Below the pieces are notes generated by a model, which did not search any database, was not told the DNA's origin, and saw only the letters and a program-made list of their open reading frames with translations. Shown in pieces: positions 34,997-44,600 of a stretch of DNA of 64,000 nt (positions within the stretch are counted from its first letter, which is position 1; the number at the start of each line of letters is the position of its first letter). Source of the stretch: Candidatus Pantoea formicae. Its GTDB lineage: Bacteria; Pseudomonadota; Gammaproteobacteria; Enterobacterales; Enterobacteriaceae. The stretch lies in assembly GCF_011752625.1 (NCBI RefSeq), contig NZ_VWXD01000017.1, positions 1 through 64,000 of the forward strand, given 5' to 3'. The translations under genes were made by a program, and so were the position numbers.

Positions 34997-36043
34997 TTAG
35001 AACCGGCTGTCCACGGCGGCAGCCAGTTTTTCCAGCACTTCCGCACTGTCTTCCCAGCTCAGGCAGGGGTCGGTAATCGATTGGCCATACGTTAATGGCT
35101 CACCGCTAACCACTTTCTGATTGCCTTCCTGTAGGAAGCTTTCAATCATTACACCTGCCACGGCACGAGAACCGGCGCGGATTTGTGCGGCAACCTCATC
35201 CGCAACGTCACGCTGACGGCGGTGTTGTTTCAGGCAATTACCGTGGCTGAAGTCGATAACTAACTGCTCTGGCAAATTGAAATCACGCAGGTTGGCCGCT
35301 GCCGCATTGATGTCTTCCACATGATAGTTTGGCTGACGGCCGCCGCGCAGGATGACATGGCCATGAGGGTTTCCGCTGGTCTGGTAAATGGTCATTTGGC
35401 CATGTTTATCGGGTGACAGGAACATATGGCTGACGCGAGAGGCGCGAATCGCATCGACCGCGATCTGCACATTGCCATCCGTGCCATTTTTGAAGCCGAC
35501 AGGGCAAGAGAGCGCAGAGGCCATTTCCCGGTGAATTTGACTCTCGGTCGTGCGTGCGCCAATCGCCCCCCAGCTGATCAAGTCGGCAATAAACTGCCCG
35601 ATCACCATATCGAGGAATTCGGTGGCGGTTGGCATGCCGATGGCATTGATATCCAGCAGCAGTTTCCGTGCGATGGCGATGCCACGATTGACGTCGAAGC
35701 TTCCATCCAGATCCGGATCAGAGATCAGTCCCTTCCAGCCCACCACAGTGCGCGGTTTCTCAAAGTAGGCGCGCATCACGATTTCCAGACGGTCTTTATA
35801 GCGCTCACGTAACACATTCAGGCGTTCAGCGTACTCAATCGCCGCTTTAGGGTCGTGCAGCGAGCAGGGGCCGATAATCACCAGAAGGCGTGGATCTTCA
35901 CCCGTCAGAATACGGGCAATACGTTGACGAGCGGCGGTGACATTAGTGGCAATCTCCGCTGAGATAGGGTGCTCTTGAGCGAGCGCAGCTGGCGTCAGCA
36001 GGCTGCCGATGCGCGCAGTACGCAATTCATCAGTCTTGTTCAT
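34997..36043 (-). CDS. aroH: DAHP synthase, Trp-sensitive type (AroH)
   Basis: 3-deoxy-7-phosphoheptulonate synthase, first step of the shikimate pathway: PEP plus erythrose 4-phosphate. 348 residues as E. coli AroH; start MNKTDELRTARIG at 36043. Type I-alpha motifs: VIIGPCSLHD, YFEKPRTVVGWKG, GARTTESQIHRE, PVGFKNGTDG, DFSHGN. Assigned to AroH rather than AroG/F from its neighbours and N-terminus. I did not find a recognisable Trp-repressor operator upstream. Ends six bases from the convergent selO stop. Confidence 0.92.
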   Translation of the reverse strand: MNKTDELRTARIGSLLTPAALAQEHPISAEIATNVTAARQRIARILTGEDPRLLVIIGPCSLHDPKAAIEYAERLNVLRERYKDRLEIVMRAYFEKPRTVVGWKGLISDPDLDGSFDVNRGIAIARKLLLDINAIGMPTATEFLDMVIGQFIADLISWGAIGARTTESQIHREMASALSCPVGFKNGTDGNVQIAVDAIRASRVSHMFLSPDKHGQMTIYQTSGNPHGHVILRGGRQPNYHVEDINAAAANLRDFNLPEQLVIDFSHGNCLKQHRRQRDVADEVAAQIRAGSRAVAGVMIESFLQEGNQKVVSGEPLTYGQSITDPCLSWEDSAEVLEKLAAAVDSRF

Positions 36044-36191
36044 TGGGATTCTCAAATTCTGTTCTTCGCAGCGGTGAAATACCGGGAAGTGATGGTGGTC
36101 ACAATAAACCAATAGCCCACGAATTCAACCCGCTAAACAGAAAGGTGAGCAAAACATGACGGAAGCCAGGCTTTACGGCCTGGCTTACACC

Positions 36192-37019
36192 TCAATACAT
36201 ACTGCGGCGCAGCCCCATGATGTCGAGGATTTTGGTGGCAATTTCCTCCACCGAATAATTGGTGCTGTTGAGATAGCGGATCTGGTGCGTGCGGAACAGC
36301 GCTTCGACTTCACCGACTTCCAGGCGGCACTGCCGCATGGATGCGTAACGGGTATTTTCAGCACGTTCCTGACGGATAGCGGCGAGGCGTTCAGGATCGA
36401 TGGTTAACCCAAACAGCTTATGTTGATGCGCACGTAACGCCGGCGGCAACTTGAGGTTATCCATATCATCAGCGATGAAAGGATAGTTGGCCGCGCGCAC
36501 GCCAAACTGCATCGCCAGGTAGAGGCTTGTGGGCGTTTTGCCACAACGTGAGACGCCGAGCAGAATAACCTGCGCATCCTCTAGTCCGCGCAATGAAATA
36601 CCATCATCGTGGGCCAGGGTGTAATCAATCGCCGCGATTCGCGCATCGTATTTGCCCAGATTGCTGGCGGTAAGGCCGTGGGTACGATGTGCCACCGGCA
36701 TCGAAGGGACGCCCAACTCACTTTGTAATGGCCCGACCAGGGCCTGCACGATATCCTGGCAAAAGCCTTCGCTTTCCAAAATGATCTCGCGGACATCTGG
36801 CGTCACGATAGAGAAGAACACTAACGGCCGCACTCCGCTCTGTTGGTACAGCGCGTTGATTTGCGCTTTAACGGCTTGTGCTCGTTGGACATTCTCCACA
36901 AATGGCAAGGTGACACTGTTGGTATTGACGGGAAATTGTGACAACACGGCATGCCCTAAAACTTCCGCAGTGATGGCGGTGCCATCAGAGATGTAGAACA
37001 CACTACGTTCAGTGCTCAT
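36192..37019 (-). CDS. ppsR: PEP synthase regulatory protein PpsR (bifunctional kinase/pyrophosphorylase)
   Basis: 275 residues (E. coli 277), DUF299 family. It inactivates PEP synthase by ADP-dependent phosphorylation of a Thr next to the catalytic His and reactivates it by Pi-dependent dephosphorylation. N-terminal SVFYISDGTAITAEVLG and P-loop GVSRCGKTPTSLYLA are diagnostic. Divergent from its target ppsA. Confidence 0.96.
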   Translation of the reverse strand: MSTERSVFYISDGTAITAEVLGHAVLSQFPVNTNSVTLPFVENVQRAQAVKAQINALYQQSGVRPLVFFSIVTPDVREIILESEGFCQDIVQALVGPLQSELGVPSMPVAHRTHGLTASNLGKYDARIAAIDYTLAHDDGISLRGLEDAQVILLGVSRCGKTPTSLYLAMQFGVRAANYPFIADDMDNLKLPPALRAHQHKLFGLTIDPERLAAIRQERAENTRYASMRQCRLEVGEVEALFRTHQIRYLNSTNYSVEEIATKILDIMGLRRSMY

Positions 37020-37470
37020 AGGCGGGAAATCCTCTTGTTTACTTTTATGTAACAATATTGTCGCCGGTATTTCATTTTAATTAAAAATAAAACGAAATAT
37101 CCATGCCGAAACGGGTAATGGGATCAATGAGCATCACTTTGATAACGCATATTAGATGAAATGCTGTTTTGAAAATGGCTATTTACTCGCATTTTCTCAT
37201 TGTTATCAAAAATAAAGTCTGAACGTGTTGCGCAACAAAAATCAATGTCTAACTCTCTGAAAGTGGGAAAAATATCGGATTAGCAGTTTGTTAGCACTAA
37301 ATAAGTGTGTTGCGCAACAATAGGCCAGCCGAGTAGTAATCTGATTTTGTCTTTCTTTTTCTGCTTTAACGATTCAACACTTAGTCTTTATTAATTGATT
37401 GTGCCAAGCTGTTTTGGCTTATAGCAAAATGTTCCATGTGCTCCAATCATTTAAATGAAGGATAATCTCA
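37020..37470. other. 451-bp divergent regulatory region between ppsR and ppsA
   Basis: AT-rich and without a gene. It holds two identical copies of GTGTTGCGCAACAA (37225-37238 and 37307-37320), 82 bp apart, a Cra-like site (37363-37378), and a ppsA promoter TTGATT (37395-37400) with TTATAG (37419-37424). Confidence 0.65.
37363..37378 (+). promoter_or_regulatory. Candidate Cra (FruR) site upstream of ppsA
   Basis: GCTTTAACGATTCAAC matches the palindromic Cra consensus GCTGAAACGTTTCAGC at 12 of 16 bases. It is centred about 60 bases upstream of the predicted ppsA start of transcription, where an activator would act; Cra activates ppsA in E. coli. Confidence 0.5.
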
Positions 37471-39858
37471 ATGTCCAATCAAGACCAACAGTCGCTAGTG
37501 CTCTGGTACAACCAGCTTGGCATGCATGATGTTGATCGCGTGGGGGGCAAAAATGCTTCCCTGGGAGAAATGATTACTAACTTGTCGTCACTGGGTGTAT
37601 CCGTGCCAAACGGTTATGCGACGACATCTTACGCCTTTAATCTGTTTCTCGATCAAAGCGGACTGAACCAGCGTATTTATGATTTGCTGGACAAAACGGA
37701 TATTGATGATGTTGAAGAGCTGGCGAAAGCTGGTAAACAAATTCGTCAATGGGTTGTCGACACACCTTTCCTGCCTGAGCTTGAGGAGGCGATTCGCACC
37801 GCCTACGAGCAGCTCTCTTCTGATGATGCTGAGGCTTCGTTTGCGGTACGTTCATCGGCCACCGCCGAGGACATGCCAGATGCCTCCTTTGCTGGGCAGC
37901 AGGAAACATTCCTCAACGTGCAAGGGTTTGACGCGGTGCTGGTGGCCGTAAAGCACGTTTATGCTTCTTTATTTAACGATCGTGCCATCTCCTATCGTGT
38001 GCACCAAGGCTATGACCATCGTGGCGTAGCTTTGTCTGCCGGTATTCAACGCATGGTACGATCCGATCTCGCGTCATCGGGCGTGATGTTTACCATTGAT
38101 ACTGAATCCGGTTTCGACCAGGTGGTCTTTATCACCTCGGCGTTCGGTCTCGGCGAAATGGTGGTACAGGGTGCGGTTAACCCTGATGAATTCTATGTGC
38201 ATAAACCGACGCTGGCGGCGAATCGCCCGGCCATCGTGCGCCGCACCATGGGGTCGAAAAAAATCCGCATGGTTTACGCCGATTCGCAAGAGCACGGTGA
38301 ACAGGTACGCATTGAAGACGTCGATCAGGAGCAGCGCGATCGCTTCAGCCTGACCGATGACGAAGTGCAGGACCTGGCGCGCCAGGCGGTGCTGATTGAA
38401 CAGCACTACAAACGCCCGATGGACATCGAGTGGGCCAAAGATGGCCACACCGGCAAGTTGTTTATCGTGCAGGCCCGCCCAGAAACCGTGCGTTCTAATG
38501 GTCAGGTGATGGAACGTTACAACCTGCAAGGTAAAGGCAAAGTTCTGGTTGAAGGTCGAGCCATCGGCCATCGCATTGGCGCCGGTGAAGTGAAGGTGAT
38601 TCACGATATCAGCGAAATGCACCGCATCGAGAAAGGTGATGTGCTGGTGACGGATATGACCGACCCGGACTGGGAACCGATCATGAAAAAAGCGTCCGCG
38701 ATTGTGACGAATCGCGGCGGGCGTACCTGTCATGCTGCGATTATCGCGCGTGAACTGGGTATTCCAGCCGTAGTGGGTTGTGGGGATGCGACCGACCACT
38801 TGAAGGATGGGCAAAAAGTCACTGTTTCCTGCGCGGAAGGGGATACCGGTTATGTCTACCATGACCTGCTCGACTTTGAAGTGACCAGCTCGCAAGTGGA
38901 TACCATGCCGGATCTGCCATTGAAAATCATGATGAACGTTGGTAACCCGGACCGTGCATTTGATTTCGCCTGCCTGCCTAATGAAGGTGTCGGTCTGGCG
39001 CGTCTGGAATTCATTATCAACCGTATGATCGGCGTGCACCCGAAAGCGTTGTTGGAGTTTGACCAGCAGACGCCAGAGTTGCAGCAGCAGATTCGTCAGA
39101 TGATGAAAGGCTTTGACGATCCGGTTGAGTTCTACATTGCGCGTCTGACTGAAGGCATTGCGACCCTGGGTGCCGCGTTTGCGCCTAAGCGCGTGATTGT
39201 CCGTCTGTCGGATTTCAAATCGAACGAGTATGCCAACCTGGTCGGGGGCGAACGTTATGAGCCAGAGGAAGAGAACCCGATGCTGGGCTTCCGTGGGGCC
39301 GGACGCTATGTGGCTGACAGCTTCCGTGACTGCTTCGCCTTAGAGTGTGAGGCGGTAAAACGTGTGCGTAACGACATGGGTCTGACTAACGTCGAAATTA
39401 TGATTCCTTTCGTACGAACCGTAGATCAAGCTGCGGCAGTGGTGGAAGAGCTTGGTAAGCAGGGGCTGAAACGCGGTGAGAACGGATTGAAGGTGATCAT
39501 GATGTGTGAGATCCCATCGAACGCCTTACTGGCTGAACAGTTCTTGCAGTACTTCGATGGTTTCTCTATTGGTTCAAACGACATGACGCAGTTGGCGTTG
39601 GGGCTGGATCGTGATTCTGGCGTAGTTTCGGCACTGTTTGATGAGCGCAACGAAGCGGTGAAAGCGCTGCTGTCGATGTCGATTCAAGCGGCGAAGAAAC
39701 AGGGCAAATACGTCGGCATTTGCGGCCAAGGGCCGTCTGACCATGAAGATTTCGCTGCATGGTTGATGGAGCAGGGAATCGACAGTCTGTCGCTCAACCC
39801 GGATACCGTGGTGCAAACTTGGTTAAATCTGGCCGAATTGGACGCCGCGAAACCGTGA
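37471..39858 (+). CDS. ppsA: Phosphoenolpyruvate synthase
   Basis: 795 residues. Converts pyruvate, ATP and water to PEP, AMP and Pi, enabling gluconeogenesis from pyruvate. Domains: N-terminal ATP-grasp (about 1-350), swivelling His domain with catalytic His421 in GGRTCHAAIIAREL (the Thr before Cys-His is the PpsR target), C-terminal PEP/pyruvate TIM barrel with FSIGSNDMTQLALGLDRDSG and GICGQGPSD. Divergent from its regulator ppsR. Confidence 0.98.
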   Translation: MSNQDQQSLVLWYNQLGMHDVDRVGGKNASLGEMITNLSSLGVSVPNGYATTSYAFNLFLDQSGLNQRIYDLLDKTDIDDVEELAKAGKQIRQWVVDTPFLPELEEAIRTAYEQLSSDDAEASFAVRSSATAEDMPDASFAGQQETFLNVQGFDAVLVAVKHVYASLFNDRAISYRVHQGYDHRGVALSAGIQRMVRSDLASSGVMFTIDTESGFDQVVFITSAFGLGEMVVQGAVNPDEFYVHKPTLAANRPAIVRRTMGSKKIRMVYADSQEHGEQVRIEDVDQEQRDRFSLTDDEVQDLARQAVLIEQHYKRPMDIEWAKDGHTGKLFIVQARPETVRSNGQVMERYNLQGKGKVLVEGRAIGHRIGAGEVKVIHDISEMHRIEKGDVLVTDMTDPDWEPIMKKASAIVTNRGGRTCHAAIIARELGIPAVVGCGDATDHLKDGQKVTVSCAEGDTGYVYHDLLDFEVTSSQVDTMPDLPLKIMMNVGNPDRAFDFACLPNEGVGLARLEFIINRMIGVHPKALLEFDQQTPELQQQIRQMMKGFDDPVEFYIARLTEGIATLGAAFAPKRVIVRLSDFKSNEYANLVGGERYEPEEENPMLGFRGAGRYVADSFRDCFALECEAVKRVRNDMGLTNVEIMIPFVRTVDQAAAVVEELGKQGLKRGENGLKVIMMCEIPSNALLAEQFLQYFDGFSIGSNDMTQLALGLDRDSGVVSALFDERNEAVKALLSMSIQAAKKQGKYVGICGQGPSDHEDFAAWLMEQGIDSLSLNPDTVVQTWLNLAELDAAKP

Positions 39859-39915
39859 TCAGCTAACGATTAGGGCGCGTTCAGTAAGATTCTGAAGCGT
39901 CCTTGCTGAAATCAT

Positions 39916-39943
39916 AAGGCCAGCACTGCTGGCCTTTTCTTTA
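39916..39943 (+). terminator. Terminator of ppsA
   Basis: AAGGCCAGC pairs with GCTGGCCTT around ACT, followed by TTCTTT. Confidence 0.85.
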
Positions 39944-39957
39944 TGCATAAAAAACAC

Positions 39958-40064
39958 AAAAAAAAAGCCCATCACAGGGGATGGGCAAAGACTACACACA
40001 GCAATTCTTCACTTTACTCAGGGGAAAAAGGTTGTTTATAAATCAGTGGTTTGATTTCAAACAT
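39958..40064 (-). ncRNA. rprA: Small regulatory RNA RprA
   Basis: On the minus strand the 3' half reads CCCCTGAGT ... GAATTGCTGTGTGTAGTC followed by a GCCCATC/GATGGGC terminator stem (39967-39973 with 39980-39986) and a T-run, nearly the same as E. coli RprA, in the same ppsA-ydiK location. The 5' stem-loop is AAATCA/TGATTT. The 5' end is estimated from the E. coli length (about 107 nt). RprA is made under RcsB control and, with Hfq, activates rpoS and represses csgD in E. coli; the CCCCTGAG segment matches the conserved region. Confidence 0.92.
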
Positions 40065-40380
40065 AGGGAACATGTTATTCATCAGGCTTGTTGGCGTCTT
40101 TAAGAATCCTCTTATTAGTTTAAAGCTGATAATCTTTTGTGGCCTTTTTTAACGGTTGCATCGCACAATTCAGTTCGAAAAATAATCATTCCGTAAGCGA
40201 AACTCTACTAAAGCGGCTAAATCTGCGTTTTTTCTTAAAAAGCGCTTATGGAAAAAAAGTGATGCGGCAGGAAACTATGTGGTGGGCATTAACATCTATT
40301 CATGCCCATTGAGTAAGGCGAGAGCCTGTGTTGCGGAATGCGGTGCAATGAACTGCACCGCTTGGTTTTAACCCCGGAAG

Positions 40381-41490
40381 TTAATCCTCGTCATGCTCGG
40401 CCAGGGCTTCGATAGCCTTCTGCGGGTCATCATCAGGGGCGGGCGCTTCATGCATCCACACGGAAACCAGACGATAGGATACCGCCAGCACCACCGGACC
40501 AATAAAGAGTCCGATCATGCCAAAAGCTATCAACCCGCCAATAACGCCGGAGAGAATCAAGATCATCGGCAAATCTGCCCCCATCCGAATCAACATCGGA
40601 CGCAGTACACTGTCCAGTGTGCCGACCACGCAGCTCCACACCAGCAGGATCGTGCCCCATGTTGTGTCGCCACTCCAGTAGAGCCAGATGATCGCGGGTA
40701 TCAGCACCACCAACGGTCCGAGCTGCACCAGACACGTCAGAATCATCAACACCGTCAGTAAGGTGGCGTAAGGAATGCCCGAAATCGCCAAACCAATACC
40801 GCCCAGTACACCTTGCACCAGCGCGGTGACCACCACGCCTAAAGCCACGGCACGAATGGCCTGACCGGCGAGCAGCACTGTCGCATCACCACGACGTCCA
40901 CCCATGCGGTAAGCAAAATGACGAATGCCGTGACCGACCTGCTCACCGCGCCAGTAGAGCAATACGCTAAACAGGAGCATCACGGCGAGGTGAATCATAA
41001 AGCGGCCAAAGTGTCCGGCCTGTGCCACAAAGAAGCCGGTAGTGCGTCCAATATAGGGCTGTAATTGATTTAATATCGCAGTCCCGCCGCCATCGACCAT
41101 TTTGTGATAGCTGGAGTAGCTTTTCTTGCCAATGTAAGGAATGTCGCGTAGCCAGGCTAAATCTGGCAGCACGAGGTGGCGCTGAGTCGCCCAGGCAATC
41201 ACGGGCGCACTGTTATCAATCAGGCCACTGACCAACAGCGCAATCGGAATGATAAACAGCAGAAGCAACAGAATGGTCATGGCGATAACCGCCAGCGATC
41301 GTTTTCCCCACAGCAGATGCTGCAAACGAATCATGAGTGGCCATGTGGCAATCACCACCATGCTGGCCCAAGCAAAGCCAAGAATAAACGGCTGTACGAC
41401 CCACAGACAGGCGATGATCATGATCAAAATGAACATCAACGAGAATAGCAGTTGCGGTAGATCCATACCGCGTTGCAGGCTTTTCATCAC
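40381..41490 (-). CDS. ydiK: AI-2E family transporter YdiK
   Basis: Inner-membrane protein of 369 residues (E. coli 370), about eight helices, AI-2 exporter (TqsA-like) superfamily. Matches YdiK along its length, including HFGRFMIHLAVMLLFSVLLYW and the GLIAFGMIGLFIGPVVLAVSYR C-terminal block in part. Substrate unknown. Two adjacent ATG codons at 41490 and 41487 could start it. Divergent from ydiJ; a PurR box lies in the shared region. Confidence 0.92.
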   Translation of the reverse strand: MMKSLQRGMDLPQLLFSLMFILIMIIACLWVVQPFILGFAWASMVVIATWPLMIRLQHLLWGKRSLAVIAMTILLLLLFIIPIALLVSGLIDNSAPVIAWATQRHLVLPDLAWLRDIPYIGKKSYSSYHKMVDGGGTAILNQLQPYIGRTTGFFVAQAGHFGRFMIHLAVMLLFSVLLYWRGEQVGHGIRHFAYRMGGRRGDATVLLAGQAIRAVALGVVVTALVQGVLGGIGLAISGIPYATLLTVLMILTCLVQLGPLVVLIPAIIWLYWSGDTTWGTILLVWSCVVGTLDSVLRPMLIRMGADLPMILILSGVIGGLIAFGMIGLFIGPVVLAVSYRLVSVWMHEAPAPDDDPQKAIEALAEHDED

Positions 41491-41659
41491 AACGTTATGA
41501 CCTCAATTAATCCTTCATAGTGGGCCGCGTTGGCCCTGATTAATGATGATCTATTTCCTGAAATTTAAACAGAGAAAAGCAGGCTCAGTGGGAACCTTTC
41601 CTGAAAAAACAGCAGGGGACAAAAAAATATGATAAAACCAATGGTTGAAAAAAATAACC

Positions 41660-41675
41660 ACGCAAACGTTTACAA
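41660..41675 (+). promoter_or_regulatory. PurR box upstream of ydiJ
   Basis: ACGCAAACGTTTACAA shares the first 12 bases with the PurR consensus ACGCAAACGTTTTCGT. It lies 18 bases before the ydiJ start and 170 bases from ydiK, so it may control one or both. Confidence 0.7.
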
Positions 41676-41693
41676 CATCTCGGTCACGCAATA

Positions 41694-44600
41694 ATGATCC
41701 CACAGATTTCCCAGGCACCCGGCCTCGTTCAGCTGGTGCTGACATTCCTGCAGTCATTGAAAGAGCAAGGTTTTACCGGCGATACCGCCACAAGCTATGC
41801 CGATCGGTTGTCGCTCTCGACCGATAACAGCATTTATCAATTGTTGCCTGATGCAGCACTCTTTCCGCGTTCAACCGCAGACGTCGCGTTGATTGCCCGA
41901 TTAGCCGGCGAAGCGCGCTTTAATAGCCTGACGTTTGCGCCACGCGGCGGCGGAACAGGCACCAATGGCCAATCGCTCAACCAGGGCATCGTGGTGGACA
42001 TGTCGCGCTATATGAACCGCATCCTTGAGATCAATCCTGAACAGGGGTGGGTGCGGGTCGAAGCGGGCGTTGTGAAAGACCAACTTAATGCATGGCTAAA
42101 ACCTTATGGTTTTTTCTTCTCGCCAGAACTGTCTACCAGTAACCGCGCCACGTTAGGCGGCATGATTAATACCGATGCCTCGGGCCAAGGCTCGCTGGTT
42201 TACGGTAAAACATCCGACCATGTCGAAGGATTACGCGCCGTGTTGCTGGGTGGTGATATCCTTGATACCCGTGCCATGCCCACCGAGTTAGCCGAGCAAC
42301 TGGCTAGCACACCGACGGCAGAAGGGCGTATCTACCGAGAAGTGTTGACGCGTTGCCGTGAGCAACGCGATTTGATTCTGGAAAAATTCCCGAAACTCAA
42401 CCGCTTCCTGACTGGTTACGACCTGCGCCATGTGTTTAGCGATGACTTGCAAACCTTCGACCTGACGCGATTATTGTGCGGTGCCGAAGGCACACTGGCA
42501 TTTATCACCGAAGCGCGCCTTGATATCACGCCAATCCCTAAAGTGCGTCGTCTGGTTAATATCAAATACGATTCGTTCGACTCAGCGCTACGTAATGCGC
42601 CCTTTATGGTTGAAGCGAAAGCCCTTTCTGTCGAAACCGTCGATTCGAAAGTGCTTAACCTGGCGCGTGAAGATATCGTCTGGCATTCAGTCAAAGAACT
42701 CATCACCGATGTGCCTGATAAAGAGATGCTGGGCCTGAATATCGTCGAATTTGCCGGTGATGATGGTGAGTTAATTGAACAGCAGGTGAGCCACCTATGC
42801 GCGCGCCTGGAAGAACTGATGCAGCAGCACCAGGGCGGGGTTATAGGCTATCAGCTGTGTAATGATTTGGGCGGCATTGAGCGTATTTATAATATGCGAA
42901 AAAAAGCGGTGGGTCTGCTGGGGAACGCCAAAGGGCGCGCCAAGCCGATTCCATTTGTGGAAGATACTGCGGTTCCGCCAGAGCAATTGGCTGATTACAT
43001 CGTTGATTTCCGCGCCTTACTCGACAGCCACGGTTTAAGCTACGGCATGTTCGGCCATGTTGATGCGGGTGTGTTACACGTGCGTCCGGCGCTGGATATG
43101 TGCGATCCGCAGCAAGAGCTATTAATGAAACAAATCTCCGACGAAGTGGTGGCCTTGACGGCACGCTACGGTGGATTGCTGTGGGGCGAACATGGCAAAG
43201 GATTCCGTGCGCAATACAGCCCGGCATTTTTTGGCGAGACGTTGTTTAACGAGTTGCGCCGCATCAAAGCGGCTTTCGATCCCGATAACCGCTTGAATCC
43301 CGGCAAAATCTGTACACCTCTTGGCAGTCAGGAACCGATGATGCAAGTGGATGCGGTGAAACGCGGCACTTACGATCGTCAAATTCCCGTGAATGTACGG
43401 ACTGACTGGCGTGGCGCAATGGAGTGCAACGGCAACGGGTTGTGTTTTAACTTTGATGCGCGCAGCCCAATGTGCCCATCAATGAAAATCACCCGTAACC
43501 GCATCCATTCACCCAAAGGGCGCGCAACATTAACCCGTGAATGGCTGCGTTTGCTCTCAGAACAGGGTGTTGATCCCGGCGTGTTGGAGCAGGCGCTGCC
43601 AAAGCAAGGTGCGAGTTTGCGGACGTTAATTCAACGCACGCGCAATTCATGGCACGCGAAGCACGGCGAGTATGATTTCTCGCATGAGGTGAAGGAAGCG
43701 ATGTCCGGCTGCCTTGCCTGCAAAGCCTGTTCTACTCAGTGTCCGATTAAGATCGATGTGCCGAGTTTCCGCTCGCGCTTCTTGCAGCTTTATCACACCC
43801 GTTATTTGCGACCGATGAGCGATCATCTGGTGGCCACCGTAGAGAGCTATGCGCCGCTGATGGCGAAAGCTCCCAAAGTGTTCAACTTCTTCCTGAAGCA
43901 GCCGTGGGTTCGCGACCTGAGCAAAACACATATTGGTATGGTGGATCTGCCCCTGCTTTCCACGCCGAGCCTGAAACAACAGCTCAGCGGTCATCCCGCG
44001 ATGAACCTCACACTGGAGCAGCTCGAATCCATGGACGCCGCCCAGCGTGAAAATTGCGTGTTGGTAGTACAGGACCCTTTCACCAGCTATTACGAAGCGC
44101 AACTGGTGACTGATTTCGTGAAGTTGATTGAGAAGTTGGGCTATCGGCCCGTACTGCTGCCGTTTTCACCGAATGGAAAAGCGCAGCACGTTAAAGGCTT
44201 CCTGCAACGTTTTGCGCGCACGGCAGGCAAAACGGCTGAGTTCCTTAATCGAGTAGCAAAACTCAACATCCCAATGGTGGGTGTGGATCCGGCTACCGTG
44301 CTCTGTTACCGCGATGAGTATAAAGAAGTGTTGGGCGACCAGCGTGGTGAATTTAACGTACAACTCGTGCATGAATGGCTTGAGCAGGCGTTGGCGGCAC
44401 GTACCGAACAAATTGCCAGCGGTGAGGCATGGTATCTGTTTGCACACTGCACGGAAGTGACAGCACTGCCTTCTACGCCGAATCAATGGCAAGGGATATT
44501 TGCGCGATTTGGTGCAAAACTCGAGAACATCAATGTCGGTTGCTGTGGTATGGCAGGGACTTACGGCCACGAGAGTAAGAACCTGGATAATTCGTTAGGC

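Larger units (their letters stand above)
39859..40380. other. 522-bp gap between ppsA and ydiK, containing rprA
   Basis: Contains the ppsA terminator and the RprA small RNA. The rest (40065-40380) has no gene; AT-rich sequence upstream of rprA should hold its RcsB-dependent promoter. A GCGGTGCA ... TGCACCGC inverted repeat (about 40342-40361) lies 20 bases beyond the ydiK stop. Confidence 0.7.

Noticed and set aside
36044..36191. Trp-repressor operator expected at aroH
   Set aside because: No CTAGT-type palindrome found; regulation of aroH cannot be claimed.
37365..37376. Reading the Cra-like ppsA site as a perfect box
   Set aside because: It has four mismatches to consensus, so only a candidate is listed.
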